Assembly: GCF_037811135.1 (NCBI RefSeq)
Contig: NZ_CP149130.1
Coordinates: forward strand, 2,786,501-2,850,500
Direction of reading: 5' to 3'
Source: Aeromonas rivipollensis
Lineage (GTDB): Bacteria; Pseudomonadota; Gammaproteobacteria; Enterobacterales; Aeromonadaceae
Length of the DNA stretch: 64,000 nucleotides
Of the stretch, positions 9,179 to 17,955 are shown in pieces; the first letter of the stretch is position 1; each line of letters starts with the position of its first letter. The translations under genes were made by a program, and so were the position numbers. Below the pieces are notes generated by a model, which had not been told where the DNA came from, did not search any database, and saw only the letters and a program-made list of their open reading frames with translations.

Positions 9179-10381
9179 ATGCCTCAAGCCACGACCCTCT
9201 CTCCCCGTTTCCTGTTCATCCTGCTCGGCGCCCTGGCGGGCCTGACCCCGCTCGCGGTGGACATGTACCTGCCCGCCATTCCGGCCATAGCCCGGGATCT
9301 GGCCACCAGCATCGACGGGGCCCAGCTCACCATCAGCGCCTTCCTCGGCGGCTTCGCCATCGGCCAGCTGTTCTACGGGCCGCTCGCCGACAGCTTCGGC
9401 CGCAAGCCGGTGATCCTGGCGGGACTGACGATGTTCGCCGTGGCCTCGGTGGGCTGCGCCATGGCCGACTCCCTGCCGGAGCTGCTGGCCTGGCGTATGC
9501 TGCAGGCCGCCGGCGGGGCGGCGGGATCCGTGGTGGTCAATGCCCTGCTGCGGGATCTGTTCGAGAAGGATGCGTTTTCGCGGGCCATGTCCTTCGTCAT
9601 CCTGGTGATGACGCTGGCCCCCCTGGTGGCCCCGGTGGTGGGCGGCTACATCAGCGCCCATGCCGACTGGCGGGTGATCTTCTGGCTGCTGGTGGGCATC
9701 AGTCTGCTCATCTGCGTGGTGATGCAGTGGAAGATCCAGGAGACCCTCAAACCCGAACACAAGCAGCCCCTCAAGCTCGGCCAGGTGCTGCGCAACTACT
9801 GGGGCGTGCTCTCCCACCGCGGTGCCATGGGCTATGTGCTGTGTGGCGCCCTGTCGAGTTCCGGCATGTTCGCCTTCCTGAGCGCCTCTCCTTATGTCTA
9901 TATCGAGTACTTCAAGGTACCGACCGAGCACTACGGCTGGCTCTTTGGCCTCAATATCCTGCTGATGATGGTGGTCACCTTCGTCAACAGCCGTCTGGTG
10001 AAGGGGGTGGGCGCCGAGCGCATGCTGCAATACGGCCTGACCGTACTGCCGCTGGCCGGGGCCCTGCTCATCTACAACGCCTGGAGCCAGACCGGGGGCC
10101 TCTGGGGCATCGTCATCCCCGTGGTGCTCTTCGTCGGGCACATCAGCCTGGTGGGGGCCAACGCCATGACCGGCCTGATGGGCCATTTCCCCCAGTCGGC
10201 GGGCACCGCCTCGGCACTCGCGGGCACACTGCGCTTTGGCATAGGCGCCGTGGTGGGCATTTTGGTCAACCTCAATCCCCCCGAGTCGCCGCTGCCCATG
10301 GCCATCGCCATCGCCGCCTGTGGCCTGAGCTCGGCGCTCAGCTACTGGCTGCTCACCGGCAAGCGTGCCAGGGCGGCCTGA
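9179..10381 (+). CDS. Bcr/CflA family multidrug efflux MFS transporter
   Basis: 400 residues with twelve hydrophobic segments. The N-terminus (LTPLAVDMYLPAIPAIA) is the hallmark of the Bcr/CflA subfamily, and the MFS motif A between helices 2 and 3 is present as GPLADSFGRKPV. Family members export bicyclomycin, chloramphenicol, sulfonamides or dipeptides using the proton gradient; the substrate here is not predictable. It is a single-gene unit followed directly by a strong bidirectional terminator. Confidence 0.88.
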   Translation: MPQATTLSPRFLFILLGALAGLTPLAVDMYLPAIPAIARDLATSIDGAQLTISAFLGGFAIGQLFYGPLADSFGRKPVILAGLTMFAVASVGCAMADSLPELLAWRMLQAAGGAAGSVVVNALLRDLFEKDAFSRAMSFVILVMTLAPLVAPVVGGYISAHADWRVIFWLLVGISLLICVVMQWKIQETLKPEHKQPLKLGQVLRNYWGVLSHRGAMGYVLCGALSSSGMFAFLSASPYVYIEYFKVPTEHYGWLFGLNILLMMVVTFVNSRLVKGVGAERMLQYGLTVLPLAGALLIYNAWSQTGGLWGIVIPVVLFVGHISLVGANAMTGLMGHFPQSAGTASALAGTLRFGIGAVVGILVNLNPPESPLPMAIAIAACGLSSALSYWLLTGKRARAA

Positions 10382-10413
10382 GGATCCCTTCGGCTCACCG
10401 TTATGCCGACACG

Positions 10414-10444
10414 AAAAAGCCCTGTCCACCGGACAGGGCTTTTT
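10414..10444. terminator. Bidirectional intrinsic terminator
   Basis: AAAAAGCCCTGTCC - ACC(G) - GGACAGGGCTTTTT forms a perfect stem flanked by A and T runs, between the convergent MFS gene and the PPOX-fold gene. Confidence 0.9.
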
Positions 10445-10463
10445 GCATCAGGGACACGGGTCC

Positions 10464-11030
10464 TCAGGGATCTGCCGGCAAGCCGCTGCGGGCCAGGATC
10501 TCGCTCTCCACGCCATCCAGGCTCAGCTGGTTCTTCTTGCGCCAGTAGGCCTCTATGCCCTCCTTGCCCTGGCGGGCCGACCAGTTGGCGAGATCCTCCC
10601 TGTCCCCCTGGTAGTCAAACAGGGGCACCGACATGCCGCAGGAAGTCTGGACCCGTTCAATGTCGAGCAGGAAGATCTGGCGGGCCGCCACGCTGGCCGG
10701 GAAGCGCGCCAACGCCCTCTCCCAGTCCGGGTCGCCCCGGTGCAGCACCCGCGCCTGACCATAGACCCGCAGTATCATGGGCGCCCCCTCGAAGGCGCAG
10801 AACATCACCGTCATGCGCGGGTTCTGCAACACATGGGCCGCCGACTCGTTACCGCTGCCGGTCAGGTTGAGCCAGGCCAGGGTATGGGCATCGAGAATGC
10901 GCAATGAATCCCCGCCCTTGGGGGAGAGGTTGACCGTGCCCTCCCCCGCCGCCGTGCCGACAAAATAGATCTTCTGCGCCGCGATAAAGGCCACATGGCG
11001 CGGCGAGAGCGCCTCGAACAGCTGTCCCAT
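10464..11030 (-). CDS. Pyridoxamine 5'-phosphate oxidase (PPOX) fold family protein
   Basis: About 188 residues of the split-barrel FMN-binding fold: LSPRHVAFIAAQKIYFVGT at the N-terminus, then VNLSPKGGDSLRIL and a beta-strand-rich middle with a conserved GNES. Such proteins are flavin- or F420-type oxidoreductases or haem-utilisation relatives; the exact activity is unknown. The ATG at 11030 has GGGAAGGG just upstream; an in-frame ATG at 11054 is weaker. It lies 29 bases after the nhaD stop on the same strand, so it is probably the second gene of that unit. Confidence 0.75.
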   Translation of the reverse strand: MGQLFEALSPRHVAFIAAQKIYFVGTAAGEGTVNLSPKGGDSLRILDAHTLAWLNLTGSGNESAAHVLQNPRMTVMFCAFEGAPMILRVYGQARVLHRGDPDWERALARFPASVAARQIFLLDIERVQTSCGMSVPLFDYQGDREDLANWSARQGKEGIEAYWRKKNQLSLDGVESEILARSGLPADP

Positions 11031-11059
11031 AGTCCCTTCCCCTGCAATCTTCATGGTGC

Positions 11060-12487
11060 TCAGAACAGGGCGCTGTTGAGCCACAGATGCGCCCCTATGC
11101 TGACCATATAGCCAAGCAAAATGGCAGGCAACCACTTGAGATGGCCGAGGAAGGTATACATGCCCCTGGCCTGCCCCATCAGGGCCACCCCGGCGGCGGA
11201 GCCGATGGAGAGCAGGCTGCCCCCCACCCCCGTGGTCAGGGTCACCAGCAGCCACTGCCCGGTGGACATCTGCGGCTCCATCGACAGCACGGCGAACATC
11301 ACCGGGATGTTGTCGATGACGGAGGAGAGCAGGCCTATGACCACATTGGCCTGGGTCGGATCCCCCTGGTAGAGGAGCTGGGATGCCAGCGCCAGATACC
11401 CCATGAAGCTGAGCCCGCCGACGCACATCACCACCCCGTAGAAGAAGAGCAGGGTGTCCCACTCGGCCTTGGCAATCTTGTTGAACACATCGAACGGCAC
11501 TATGGAGCCGAGGCGCAGCAGCCGCGCCTCGTCACCGGTGCGCTCATAGAGGGCGCGCTCCCGCGCCAGGGCACCAGGCTGGGTCTTGCGCAGGTAGAAG
11601 CCGAAAAATTGCAGATAGCCCAGCCCCGTCATCATGCCGAGCACCGGGGGCAGCGCCAGGAAGTGATGGCAGGCGACGGCCGTCCCTATGGTGAGGAGGA
11701 AGAGCAGCACTATGGTGGCGGCCCCGCGCCTGAGCGTCACCTCCTCGCCCTGCACCCTGGGGGCATGGCGCGGCACCATCAGGCTCATCAGGAGGGCCGG
11801 GATCAGAAAGTTGAGCAGGGCGGGGATGAAGAGCGCGAAGAACTGGCCGAAGGGCACCTTGCCCGCCTGCCACACCATCAGGGTGGTGATGTCGCCAAAG
11901 GGGCTGAAGGCGCCGCCGGCATTGGCCGCCACTACGATGTTGATGCAGGCCAGGTTGATGAAGCGGCGATCCTCGTTGGCCACATTGAGCACCACAGTGC
12001 ACATCAGGAGCGCAGTAGTGAGGTTGTCCACCACGGGGGAGATGAAGAAGGCCAGCCACCCGGTGAGCCAGAACAGGGTCCGCAGGCTGAGTCCGGCCCG
12101 CACCAGACGGGCGCGCAGGGCGGCAAACAGCAGCCGGTCCTCCATGGCGTTGATGTAGGTCATGGCCACCAGCAGGAACAGCATCAACTCCCCGTATTCC
12201 AACAGGTTCTGCCGAAACCCCTCGTGGGCCAGGGGGCTCTGCCCCGCGTCTGCATAGACGACGCCAATGGCTATCCAGATGATGCCGGCGGCGATCAGCA
12301 CCGGCTTGGATTTTCGCAGCTTCAGGTACTCTTCGGCCATCACCAGGAGGTAGGCGAGCACGAAGATGACGAGGGCAAAGAGGCCGACGCCGCTGTGGGT
12401 CAGGGCTAGGGGACCGCTCTCGGCCAGGGCGGGGCCGCAAAACAGGCAGAGCCCGGACAAGGGGGCAAGGGGTGAGGATCCAGACAT
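11060..12487 (-). CDS. nhaD: NhaD-type Na+/H+ antiporter
   Basis: 475 residues with a cleavable-looking N-terminal hydrophobic segment followed by about twelve membrane helices. It matches the NhaD/ArsB ion-transporter superfamily: the segment FISPVVDNLTTALLM with its Pro-Asp-Asn-Thr cluster, and NAGGAFSPFGDITTLMVW, carry the polar residues conserved for sodium exchange. It would extrude Na+ (or Li+) at alkaline pH in exchange for protons. The gene precedes the PPOX-fold gene and follows, on the same strand, the DUF4357 gene with the 134-bp repeat array in between. Confidence 0.88.
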   Translation of the reverse strand: MSGSSPLAPLSGLCLFCGPALAESGPLALTHSGVGLFALVIFVLAYLLVMAEEYLKLRKSKPVLIAAGIIWIAIGVVYADAGQSPLAHEGFRQNLLEYGELMLFLLVAMTYINAMEDRLLFAALRARLVRAGLSLRTLFWLTGWLAFFISPVVDNLTTALLMCTVVLNVANEDRRFINLACINIVVAANAGGAFSPFGDITTLMVWQAGKVPFGQFFALFIPALLNFLIPALLMSLMVPRHAPRVQGEEVTLRRGAATIVLLFLLTIGTAVACHHFLALPPVLGMMTGLGYLQFFGFYLRKTQPGALARERALYERTGDEARLLRLGSIVPFDVFNKIAKAEWDTLLFFYGVVMCVGGLSFMGYLALASQLLYQGDPTQANVVIGLLSSVIDNIPVMFAVLSMEPQMSTGQWLLVTLTTGVGGSLLSIGSAAGVALMGQARGMYTFLGHLKWLPAILLGYMVSIGAHLWLNSALF

Positions 12488-12571
12488 GAGTGCGCGTCTC
12501 TTGAGAACTGTCTGGCATTGAGGCTAGCAGCGGACAGGGAAGTCACCCTCATCCCTATCCGGATGATCGAG

Positions 12572-12973
12572 CCACCCGCCTCGGCCGGGCAGGCGGCGTG
12601 GCTCACTCAGGGGACATCAGGGGGATTTTTTGCCAAAACCGGATTGCTTGAGGGTGTAGCCGGCGCTGTTTTGCCAGGCATCCAGCCCGCTTCTGTTGTT
12701 GCCCGCCACCCGCCTCGGCCGGGCAGGCGGCGTGACTCACTCAAGGGGCGTCAGGGGGATTTTTTGCCAAAGCCGGATTGCTTGAGGGTGTAGCCGGCGC
12801 TGTTTTGCCAGGCATCCAACCCGCTTCTGTTGTTGCCCGCCACCCGCCTCGGCCGGGCAGGCGGCGTGGCTCACTCAAGGGGCATCAGGGGGATTTTTTG
12901 CCAAAACCGGATTGCTTGAGGGTGTAGCCGGCACTGTTCTGCCAGGCATCCAGCCCGCTTCTGTTGTTGCCCG
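12572..12973. repeat. Three tandem 134-bp units made from the 3' end of the DUF4357 gene
   Basis: The junction motif CCACCCGCCTCGG recurs at 12572, 12706 and 12840, and its first bases (CCACC) again at 12974, giving an exact period of 134 bp. Each unit holds about the last 30 codons of the DUF4357 gene plus stop and a GC-rich hairpin (CCGCCT...AGGCGG). Copies differ at only a few positions. The rightmost copy is the functional gene end; the other two lie downstream of its stop, towards nhaD. Confidence 0.95.
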
Positions 12974-13358
12974 CCACCAGACTGGCAGCCAGGCTCGGGC
13001 TGTTGAACAGCTGATCGGCGCTGAACACGAAGCCCCCCTCGGCTCGGGGCACAAGTACCCCCTTGGCCAGCAGCTCCTGGCGCAGCTCGATCACCGCCTC
13101 GCGCAAGGAAGCGGCATCCTCGCCGTTGGCGGTGGAGCCCGCCTGCACCATGAAGCCGGGGTTCTGCCGCTTGCCCACCGGATAGCCATGGGCCTCGGCC
13201 CCCTTGCCGTTGAAATGGTAGAGCTCGCGCTCGCCGGGCTTGTTGTCGGAGAGCGCCTTTTGCAGGGTCATCAGCTCGTTGTAGATATCGATGGGGACCA
13301 CGGCAGCCTGCTTGGCCCCCTTGCTGTCGACGATAAAACTGACTTGCTTGTGTAACAT
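12885..13358 (-). CDS. DUF4357 domain-containing small protein
   Basis: 157 residues. The C-terminal part (SPSLAASLVAGNNRSGLDAW) fits the DUF4357 pattern SPSAAA..GR..NG...W. The N-terminus (FIVDSKGAKQAAVVPIDIYNEL) resembles antitoxin-like or Phd-type proteins that begin with a strand and a helix. No catalytic motif is visible. Start at the ATG with GAGCAAGG just before it. The last 30 codons are part of the tandemly triplicated 134-bp unit, but translation ends at the first stop, so the extra copies do not change the protein. Confidence 0.7.
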   Translation of the reverse strand: MLHKQVSFIVDSKGAKQAAVVPIDIYNELMTLQKALSDNKPGERELYHFNGKGAEAHGYPVGKRQNPGFMVQAGSTANGEDAASLREAVIELRQELLAKGVLVPRAEGGFVFSADQLFNSPSLAASLVAGNNRSGLDAWQNSAGYTLKQSGFGKKSP

Positions 13359-13510
13359 CCTTGCTCATCCTGTGACCCATGGAAGCCCCTATTCTAACCA
13401 CCTCTGGCAAGCGGGATCCAGCAAGGATCCTCATCCCTTTTGCAGGCGCGATCACTAACTGGCATAGTGACTGACATTGTGAAAGCCATTGGCCATCAAC
13501 CGGTTATCCC

Positions 13511-14185
13511 ATGCTGAATCTGCGCAACCTCGGTAAACACTTCGCCAACGGCGGTGAGACGCTCCCCCTGTTTGCCGGGCTGGATCTCAAGCTCAACCCC
13601 GGCGAAACCTGTCTGCTGCTGGGGCAGAGCGGCTGTGGCAAGTCCACCCTGCTCAACCTCATCGCCGGTCTCATCCCCCCGGATGAGGGAGAGATTTGGC
13701 TGGGAGAGACCCGGCTCGACACCCAGTCACCGGACGAGCGGGCCCGCCTGCGCGGCCGGCATTTTGGCATCGTCTATCAGGACTTCAACCTGCTGCCGAC
13801 TCTCACAGTGCTGGAAAACCTCTGCCTGCCCCTGGAGATAAACCACCTTCCCCGCGACATGGCGCGCCTCGATGCCCTGCTCGAGCGCCTGGGGATGAGC
13901 CACAAACGCCACGCCTGGCCGGAGCAGCTCTCCGGCGGCCAGCGCCAGCGGGTGGCCCTGGCCCGGGCTCTGGTTCACCGGCCCCAGTGGCTGCTCGCTG
14001 ACGAGCCCACCGGCAGCCTCGATGAACACAACGCCGAGCAGGTGATGGGGCTGATGATGGCGGCGGTGCGGGACACGGGCGCAGGCCTCTTGCTGGTGAG
14101 CCACAACCCCGGCTATGGCGCCCTGGCAGACAGGGTGCTGCGCCTGGAAGGGGGGCAGTTGCTCGAGGCCGGACCCCATGGGTGA
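13511..14185 (+). CDS. ABC transporter ATP-binding protein (LolD/MacB-like, AttE-type)
   Basis: 224 residues with a complete nucleotide-binding domain: Walker A GQSGCGKST, Q-loop YQDFN, signature LSGGQRQRVALARAL, Walker B LLADEPTGSLD and H-loop LVSHN. Length and motifs match the LolD/MacB (three-letter 'export of lipids or peptides') class. The large permease begins 21 bases after its stop and the lipocalin-like protein follows, the order of AttEFGH-type systems. Confidence 0.9.
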   Translation: MLNLRNLGKHFANGGETLPLFAGLDLKLNPGETCLLLGQSGCGKSTLLNLIAGLIPPDEGEIWLGETRLDTQSPDERARLRGRHFGIVYQDFNLLPTLTVLENLCLPLEINHLPRDMARLDALLERLGMSHKRHAWPEQLSGGQRQRVALARALVHRPQWLLADEPTGSLDEHNAEQVMGLMMAAVRDTGAGLLLVSHNPGYGALADRVLRLEGGQLLEAGPHG

Positions 14186-14206
14186 CGGCCGCCGCTGGTA
14201 TGCATC

Positions 14207-16645
14207 ATGCTGCCGCTGAAGGCGCTGCTGCGCCTCTATCGCGCCCACCCCTGGCTGCTCCTGATGAGCCTGGCCGGGCTCATGCTGGGGGTCACCCTGG
14301 TGGTGGCCATCGAGCTTTTGAACCACAGTGCCCGCACCAATTTCGTCGCCGCCCGCAGCCAGCTCGCGGGGGAAGCGAACTACCGACTGGCCCCGAGCGG
14401 TGGCCTGGATGAGGGGCTCTACGTTCGGCTGGTGCGAAGCCAGCCCGCTCTTGACGCCATGCCCCAGTTGCACGCCTGGCTCAAGGACCCGCAGGGGCGC
14501 AGCTTCCAGCTCCTGGGGATGGATCTCTTCAACCCAGGCCCCCTGCGCCGACTCTTTGGCGAGCAGCAGGGGCGCGAACCCGACTTCACCCTGAGTCGCG
14601 CCGACAGCGTCTGGCTCTCGGCCCCCGAGGCCAAACGCCTCGGCTGGTCCCCGGGGCAGTCGCGGAGCTTTATGCTGGGCACGGACGCAGAGCGCGCCCG
14701 CACGCTCACCCTCACCCTCACCCTGGCGGGCACCTTCGAGCCGGGCGCCGTCCCCATGGAGCGGCTGCTGGTCACCGACATAGGCCTGGCCCAACCCCTG
14801 CTTGGCAAGGCAGGAAGGCTGGATCGCATCGTCTTCAAGTTAAGCGACGAAGAGGCCAATACCTTGCAAAGAGCCTTGCAGGCTGCGCAGGGAGCCGAGT
14901 TCGCCCATCAGCCGCTCTGGCTCGAGCCCATCAGCCCGGCCCTCGATGCCAGCCAGCTCGGGGATGCCCTGGCCCTCAACCTCAGCGCCCTCTCCCTGCT
15001 CGCCATGGCGGTGGGATTGTTTCTGGTGTTCAACGCCCAGCGCTTCGTGCAGAGCGTGCGTCGCCCCCAGCTCGCCCAGCTCATCATCCTGGGGATGCCG
15101 CCAAGCCGGGTACTCCGCTATCTGGCCCTGGAGCTGCTCATTCTCGCCACCATAGGCACCCTGCTCGGGCTGCTGCTGGGCAGCCTCTTGGCGTTGGCCC
15201 TCATGGGGCAGCTCACCCAGGCGCTGGCAGACCTTTATGGTCCCAACCCCATCGATCTGCTGCGCCTCTCCCCGACCAGCCTCATCAAGGCGTTGCTGAT
15301 AGGCCTGTTGGGGACGCTTGCCGCCAACCTCCCCGGCTGGTGGCAGTTGCTGCGCCAATCCCCTCTTGAACTGCGGGAGGGGAGCAGCCGCCCGCCGACT
15401 CACCCCTGGCAACGTCGGGGGCTGGCCATCGCCATACTGCTGCTCTGCGCCCTCTGCCTCTTGTTGCCGCAGACCGGCCTGGGGGGCGCCCTCTTCGTGG
15501 CCGGGGGCTGGCTGCTCGCCATGGCCCTCGCCCTGCCCGATGCCCTGCGCGCTCTGCTGGGGCGGCTGCGCGGGCACGGCCCCCTCAGCGTCCGGCTCGG
15601 GGTGGCCGAGACCCAATACCATCTGGATCGCACCGCCATCGCCGTGATGGCGCTGCAACTTGCCATCGCCGCGGCCATCGGCATCGGGGTCATGGTGTCG
15701 AGCTTTCGCTCGAGCGTGGAGATCTGGCTCGGCCAGCGGCTCGCCGCCGACCTCTATGTCAGCGCCCCCAAGGGAGTGGCAGGCAGCAGAGGCCAGCTGA
15801 GCGAGCAGATCCTGACAGCCATACTCGCCGAGCCGGACGTGCGTGCCGCCTCCCGCCGCGCCGTGCATCCCGCCCGCTGGCAGGGGCAGCCCATAGAGTG
15901 GGCGCAGATGGACTTTATCCCCGAGCTCAAGGCCGCCTATCCGCTGCTCGCCGGGCGCTGGCCCGCCGCGCCCGACGAGGTGCTGGCGAGCGAGCCGCTC
16001 ACGGTGCGCCTCGGGGTCAGAGTGGGTCAGACCCTCGAAGTAACGAGCGAAGGGGGGCCAAGGGCCCTCACCGTCACCGGCGTCTATCAGGATTACGGCA
16101 GCGACAAGGGGCAGATACTGCACGCCTTCGAAGGGGGCGCGGTGCAATCCCTCGCCCTCTTCAGCACTGACCCCGAGGGCCTAAGCGATCGGCTGCGCGC
16201 CCGTTTTGGCGAGCGGGTGAATCTGCTGCCCGCCCCCGCCATCCACGCCGCGGCGCTTAAGGTGTTCGATCAGACCTTCGTGGTGACCGAGCTGCTGAAA
16301 TTGCTGATCCTCGGTATCGCCTTCGTCGGCATCGGCTCCGCCTTTATGGTGCTGGGGTTGGCCCGCCGTGGCGAGTTGCAGACCCTGCAGAGCCTGGGGA
16401 TTGGCCCTCGCCACTGCCGCCGCCTGCTGGTGTGGCAGGGGGCGGGATTGGGGCTGCTCACGGCGCTGCTGGCCCTGCCGGTGGGCTATGGCCTCGCCTG
16501 GGTGCTGATTGAGGTGGTCAACCCCCGCGCCTTTGGCTGGCGCCTCGCCTTCGAGGCCGCCCCGCTGCACGCCGTCACGGCGCTCTTGCTCGCCCCCCTG
16601 TGCGGGGCGCTCGCCTCCTGGTATGCCGCAAGGAGAGTGGTATGA
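14207..16645 (+). CDS. ABC transporter permease, FtsX/MacB type (AttF/AttG-like)
   Basis: 812 residues. One N-terminal membrane helix is followed by a large periplasmic domain, a group of helices (about residues 255-480), a second periplasmic domain and three C-terminal helices, which is a duplicated FtsX-like architecture. It would form the transmembrane part of a type VII (mechanotransmission) ABC system powered by the upstream ATPase rather than a classical substrate channel. A short LTLTLTL stretch is encoded by a 6-base repeat near 14702. The TGA overlaps the ATG of the next gene (ATGA). Confidence 0.87.
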   Translation: MLPLKALLRLYRAHPWLLLMSLAGLMLGVTLVVAIELLNHSARTNFVAARSQLAGEANYRLAPSGGLDEGLYVRLVRSQPALDAMPQLHAWLKDPQGRSFQLLGMDLFNPGPLRRLFGEQQGREPDFTLSRADSVWLSAPEAKRLGWSPGQSRSFMLGTDAERARTLTLTLTLAGTFEPGAVPMERLLVTDIGLAQPLLGKAGRLDRIVFKLSDEEANTLQRALQAAQGAEFAHQPLWLEPISPALDASQLGDALALNLSALSLLAMAVGLFLVFNAQRFVQSVRRPQLAQLIILGMPPSRVLRYLALELLILATIGTLLGLLLGSLLALALMGQLTQALADLYGPNPIDLLRLSPTSLIKALLIGLLGTLAANLPGWWQLLRQSPLELREGSSRPPTHPWQRRGLAIAILLLCALCLLLPQTGLGGALFVAGGWLLAMALALPDALRALLGRLRGHGPLSVRLGVAETQYHLDRTAIAVMALQLAIAAAIGIGVMVSSFRSSVEIWLGQRLAADLYVSAPKGVAGSRGQLSEQILTAILAEPDVRAASRRAVHPARWQGQPIEWAQMDFIPELKAAYPLLAGRWPAAPDEVLASEPLTVRLGVRVGQTLEVTSEGGPRALTVTGVYQDYGSDKGQILHAFEGGAVQSLALFSTDPEGLSDRLRARFGERVNLLPAPAIHAAALKVFDQTFVVTELLKLLILGIAFVGIGSAFMVLGLARRGELQTLQSLGIGPRHCRRLLVWQGAGLGLLTALLALPVGYGLAWVLIEVVNPRAFGWRLAFEAAPLHAVTALLLAPLCGALASWYAARRVV

Positions 16646-17721
16646 AATTGAGTTGGAAGTGGCCGCTGATGATCGCCTGCATCCTCCATGGCGCTGCGGT
16701 CGGTGCCAGCGATCTGGGCACCCTGCTCGGGGGCGGCAGCGATCAGTTCAAGAAGGCCCTGCCCGGCCAGCCCATCCGCCTGCCCGCCGATCACGGCGCC
16801 CACCCCGACTACAGATCCGAGTGGTGGTATCTCACCGGCAACCTGAAAGACGAGCAGGGACGCGACTACGGCATCCAGTGGACCCTGTTTCGCCAAGGTA
16901 TCGAGCAGCAGATAACATCGGACAACCCCTGGCTCAGCCCCCAGCTCTGGCTGGCCCAGTTCGCCATCACGGATCTCGCCCGTGGTAGCCACCACCAGGA
17001 TGAGCGCACCAGCCGCCAGGGGCCCGGGCTCGCCGGCGCCAGTGGCGGCGAATATTGGCTCAAAGAGTGGCGACTTGCCTCTGAAGGAAAATCGCTCTTT
17101 CCCGCCACCTTGAAGGTGCAGAGCAAGATGGGTGAGCTGAACCTCAGGGTGAGCGCCGCCAAGCCGGTGGTGCTGCAAGGCAAAGCGGGTTACAGCGAGA
17201 AGAGCCCGGGCAACGCCTCCTTCTACTACTCCTACCCGCGCCTGACACTGAGCGGCACTTTGACGCTCGATGGGGAGACCCGCAATGTCACGGGCCAGGG
17301 GTGGTTTGATCACGAGTGGAGCAGCTCGGTGCTGGCGGACTGGCAGGCTGGCTGGGACTGGTTCTCCCTGCAACTCATTGATGGCCGGGAGCTGATGCTG
17401 TTTCGCCTGCGCACCAAAGCGGGCCGCGCCAATCCAGAAAACAAGCCGGAGAACCGCTACGGCATACTGATCGAGCGGGATGGCAGCAGCCGGGTGCTCG
17501 CCCCCGAATCCATTGTCCTCACCCCCGGTAAAACCTGGCGCGGCCCCAAGGGCCAGCCCTACCCTATCGAGTGGCAACTTAAGGCCGCTGATTTGAATCT
17601 CGTTATCAAGGCGCGCCAGCCCAATCAGGCCATGACGGGGCGCTTCGATTACTGGGAAGGGGCTGTGACTGTGGAGGGGGATGCCCAAGGACTGGGCTAT
17701 CTAGAGATGACGGGGTATTGA
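16642..17721 (+). CDS. CrtC/AttH lipocalin-like secreted protein
   Basis: 359 residues. A signal peptide (ending near VGAS, residue ~24) precedes a lipocalin-like domain with the family motif SEWWYLTGNL and the later WFDHEWSS. Relatives include carotenoid 1,2-hydratase (CrtC) and AttH of AttEFGH. The ATG at 16642 overlaps the permease stop; an upstream in-frame start at 16600 lies inside the permease and is unlikely. With the ABC pair it makes a three-gene operon probably handling a hydrophobic molecule at the inner membrane's outer face. No carotenoid genes are nearby, so a hydratase role is not supported. Confidence 0.87.
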   Translation: MKLSWKWPLMIACILHGAAVGASDLGTLLGGGSDQFKKALPGQPIRLPADHGAHPDYRSEWWYLTGNLKDEQGRDYGIQWTLFRQGIEQQITSDNPWLSPQLWLAQFAITDLARGSHHQDERTSRQGPGLAGASGGEYWLKEWRLASEGKSLFPATLKVQSKMGELNLRVSAAKPVVLQGKAGYSEKSPGNASFYYSYPRLTLSGTLTLDGETRNVTGQGWFDHEWSSSVLADWQAGWDWFSLQLIDGRELMLFRLRTKAGRANPENKPENRYGILIERDGSSRVLAPESIVLTPGKTWRGPKGQPYPIEWQLKAADLNLVIKARQPNQAMTGRFDYWEGAVTVEGDAQGLGYLEMTGY

Positions 17722-17888
17722 GCACCTTGGAATCTGATCGGCTTCAAAAAATCATTCAGATTCCATGTACTGAGTGAATTTTTACTCAACAGACTGACTA
17801 GTGCTTGATACCATCTTCATCTGAACCCTTTGCTGCCTTGCTACATATGATTTTAACCATCGGCTTACAAGACCAAGACGAATTCGCG

Positions 17889-17922
17889 AAAGTCCGATTA
17901 CGCTTCGCTAATCGAACCTACC
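17889..17922. repeat. REP-like palindrome A (left side of the AT-rich insert)
   Basis: GTCCGATTACGCTTCGCTAA followed by TCGAACCTACC: the arms CGATTA and TAATCG pair across a GCTTCGC core. It is the inverted counterpart of the element at 18937 and is directly oriented with the one at 19074. Confidence 0.75.
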
Positions 17923-17955
17923 GAGCTACGTTTTTATAATTAAAAGGAGTATCTC

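Noticed and set aside
10464..11462. Longer ORF extending the PPOX-fold gene upstream
   Set aside because: The extension overlaps nhaD in another frame and has shadow-like composition; good start signals lie at 11030.
12572..12973. CRISPR-like repeat array
   Set aside because: Units are directly adjacent with no spacers and consist of a gene end; this is a tandem duplication.
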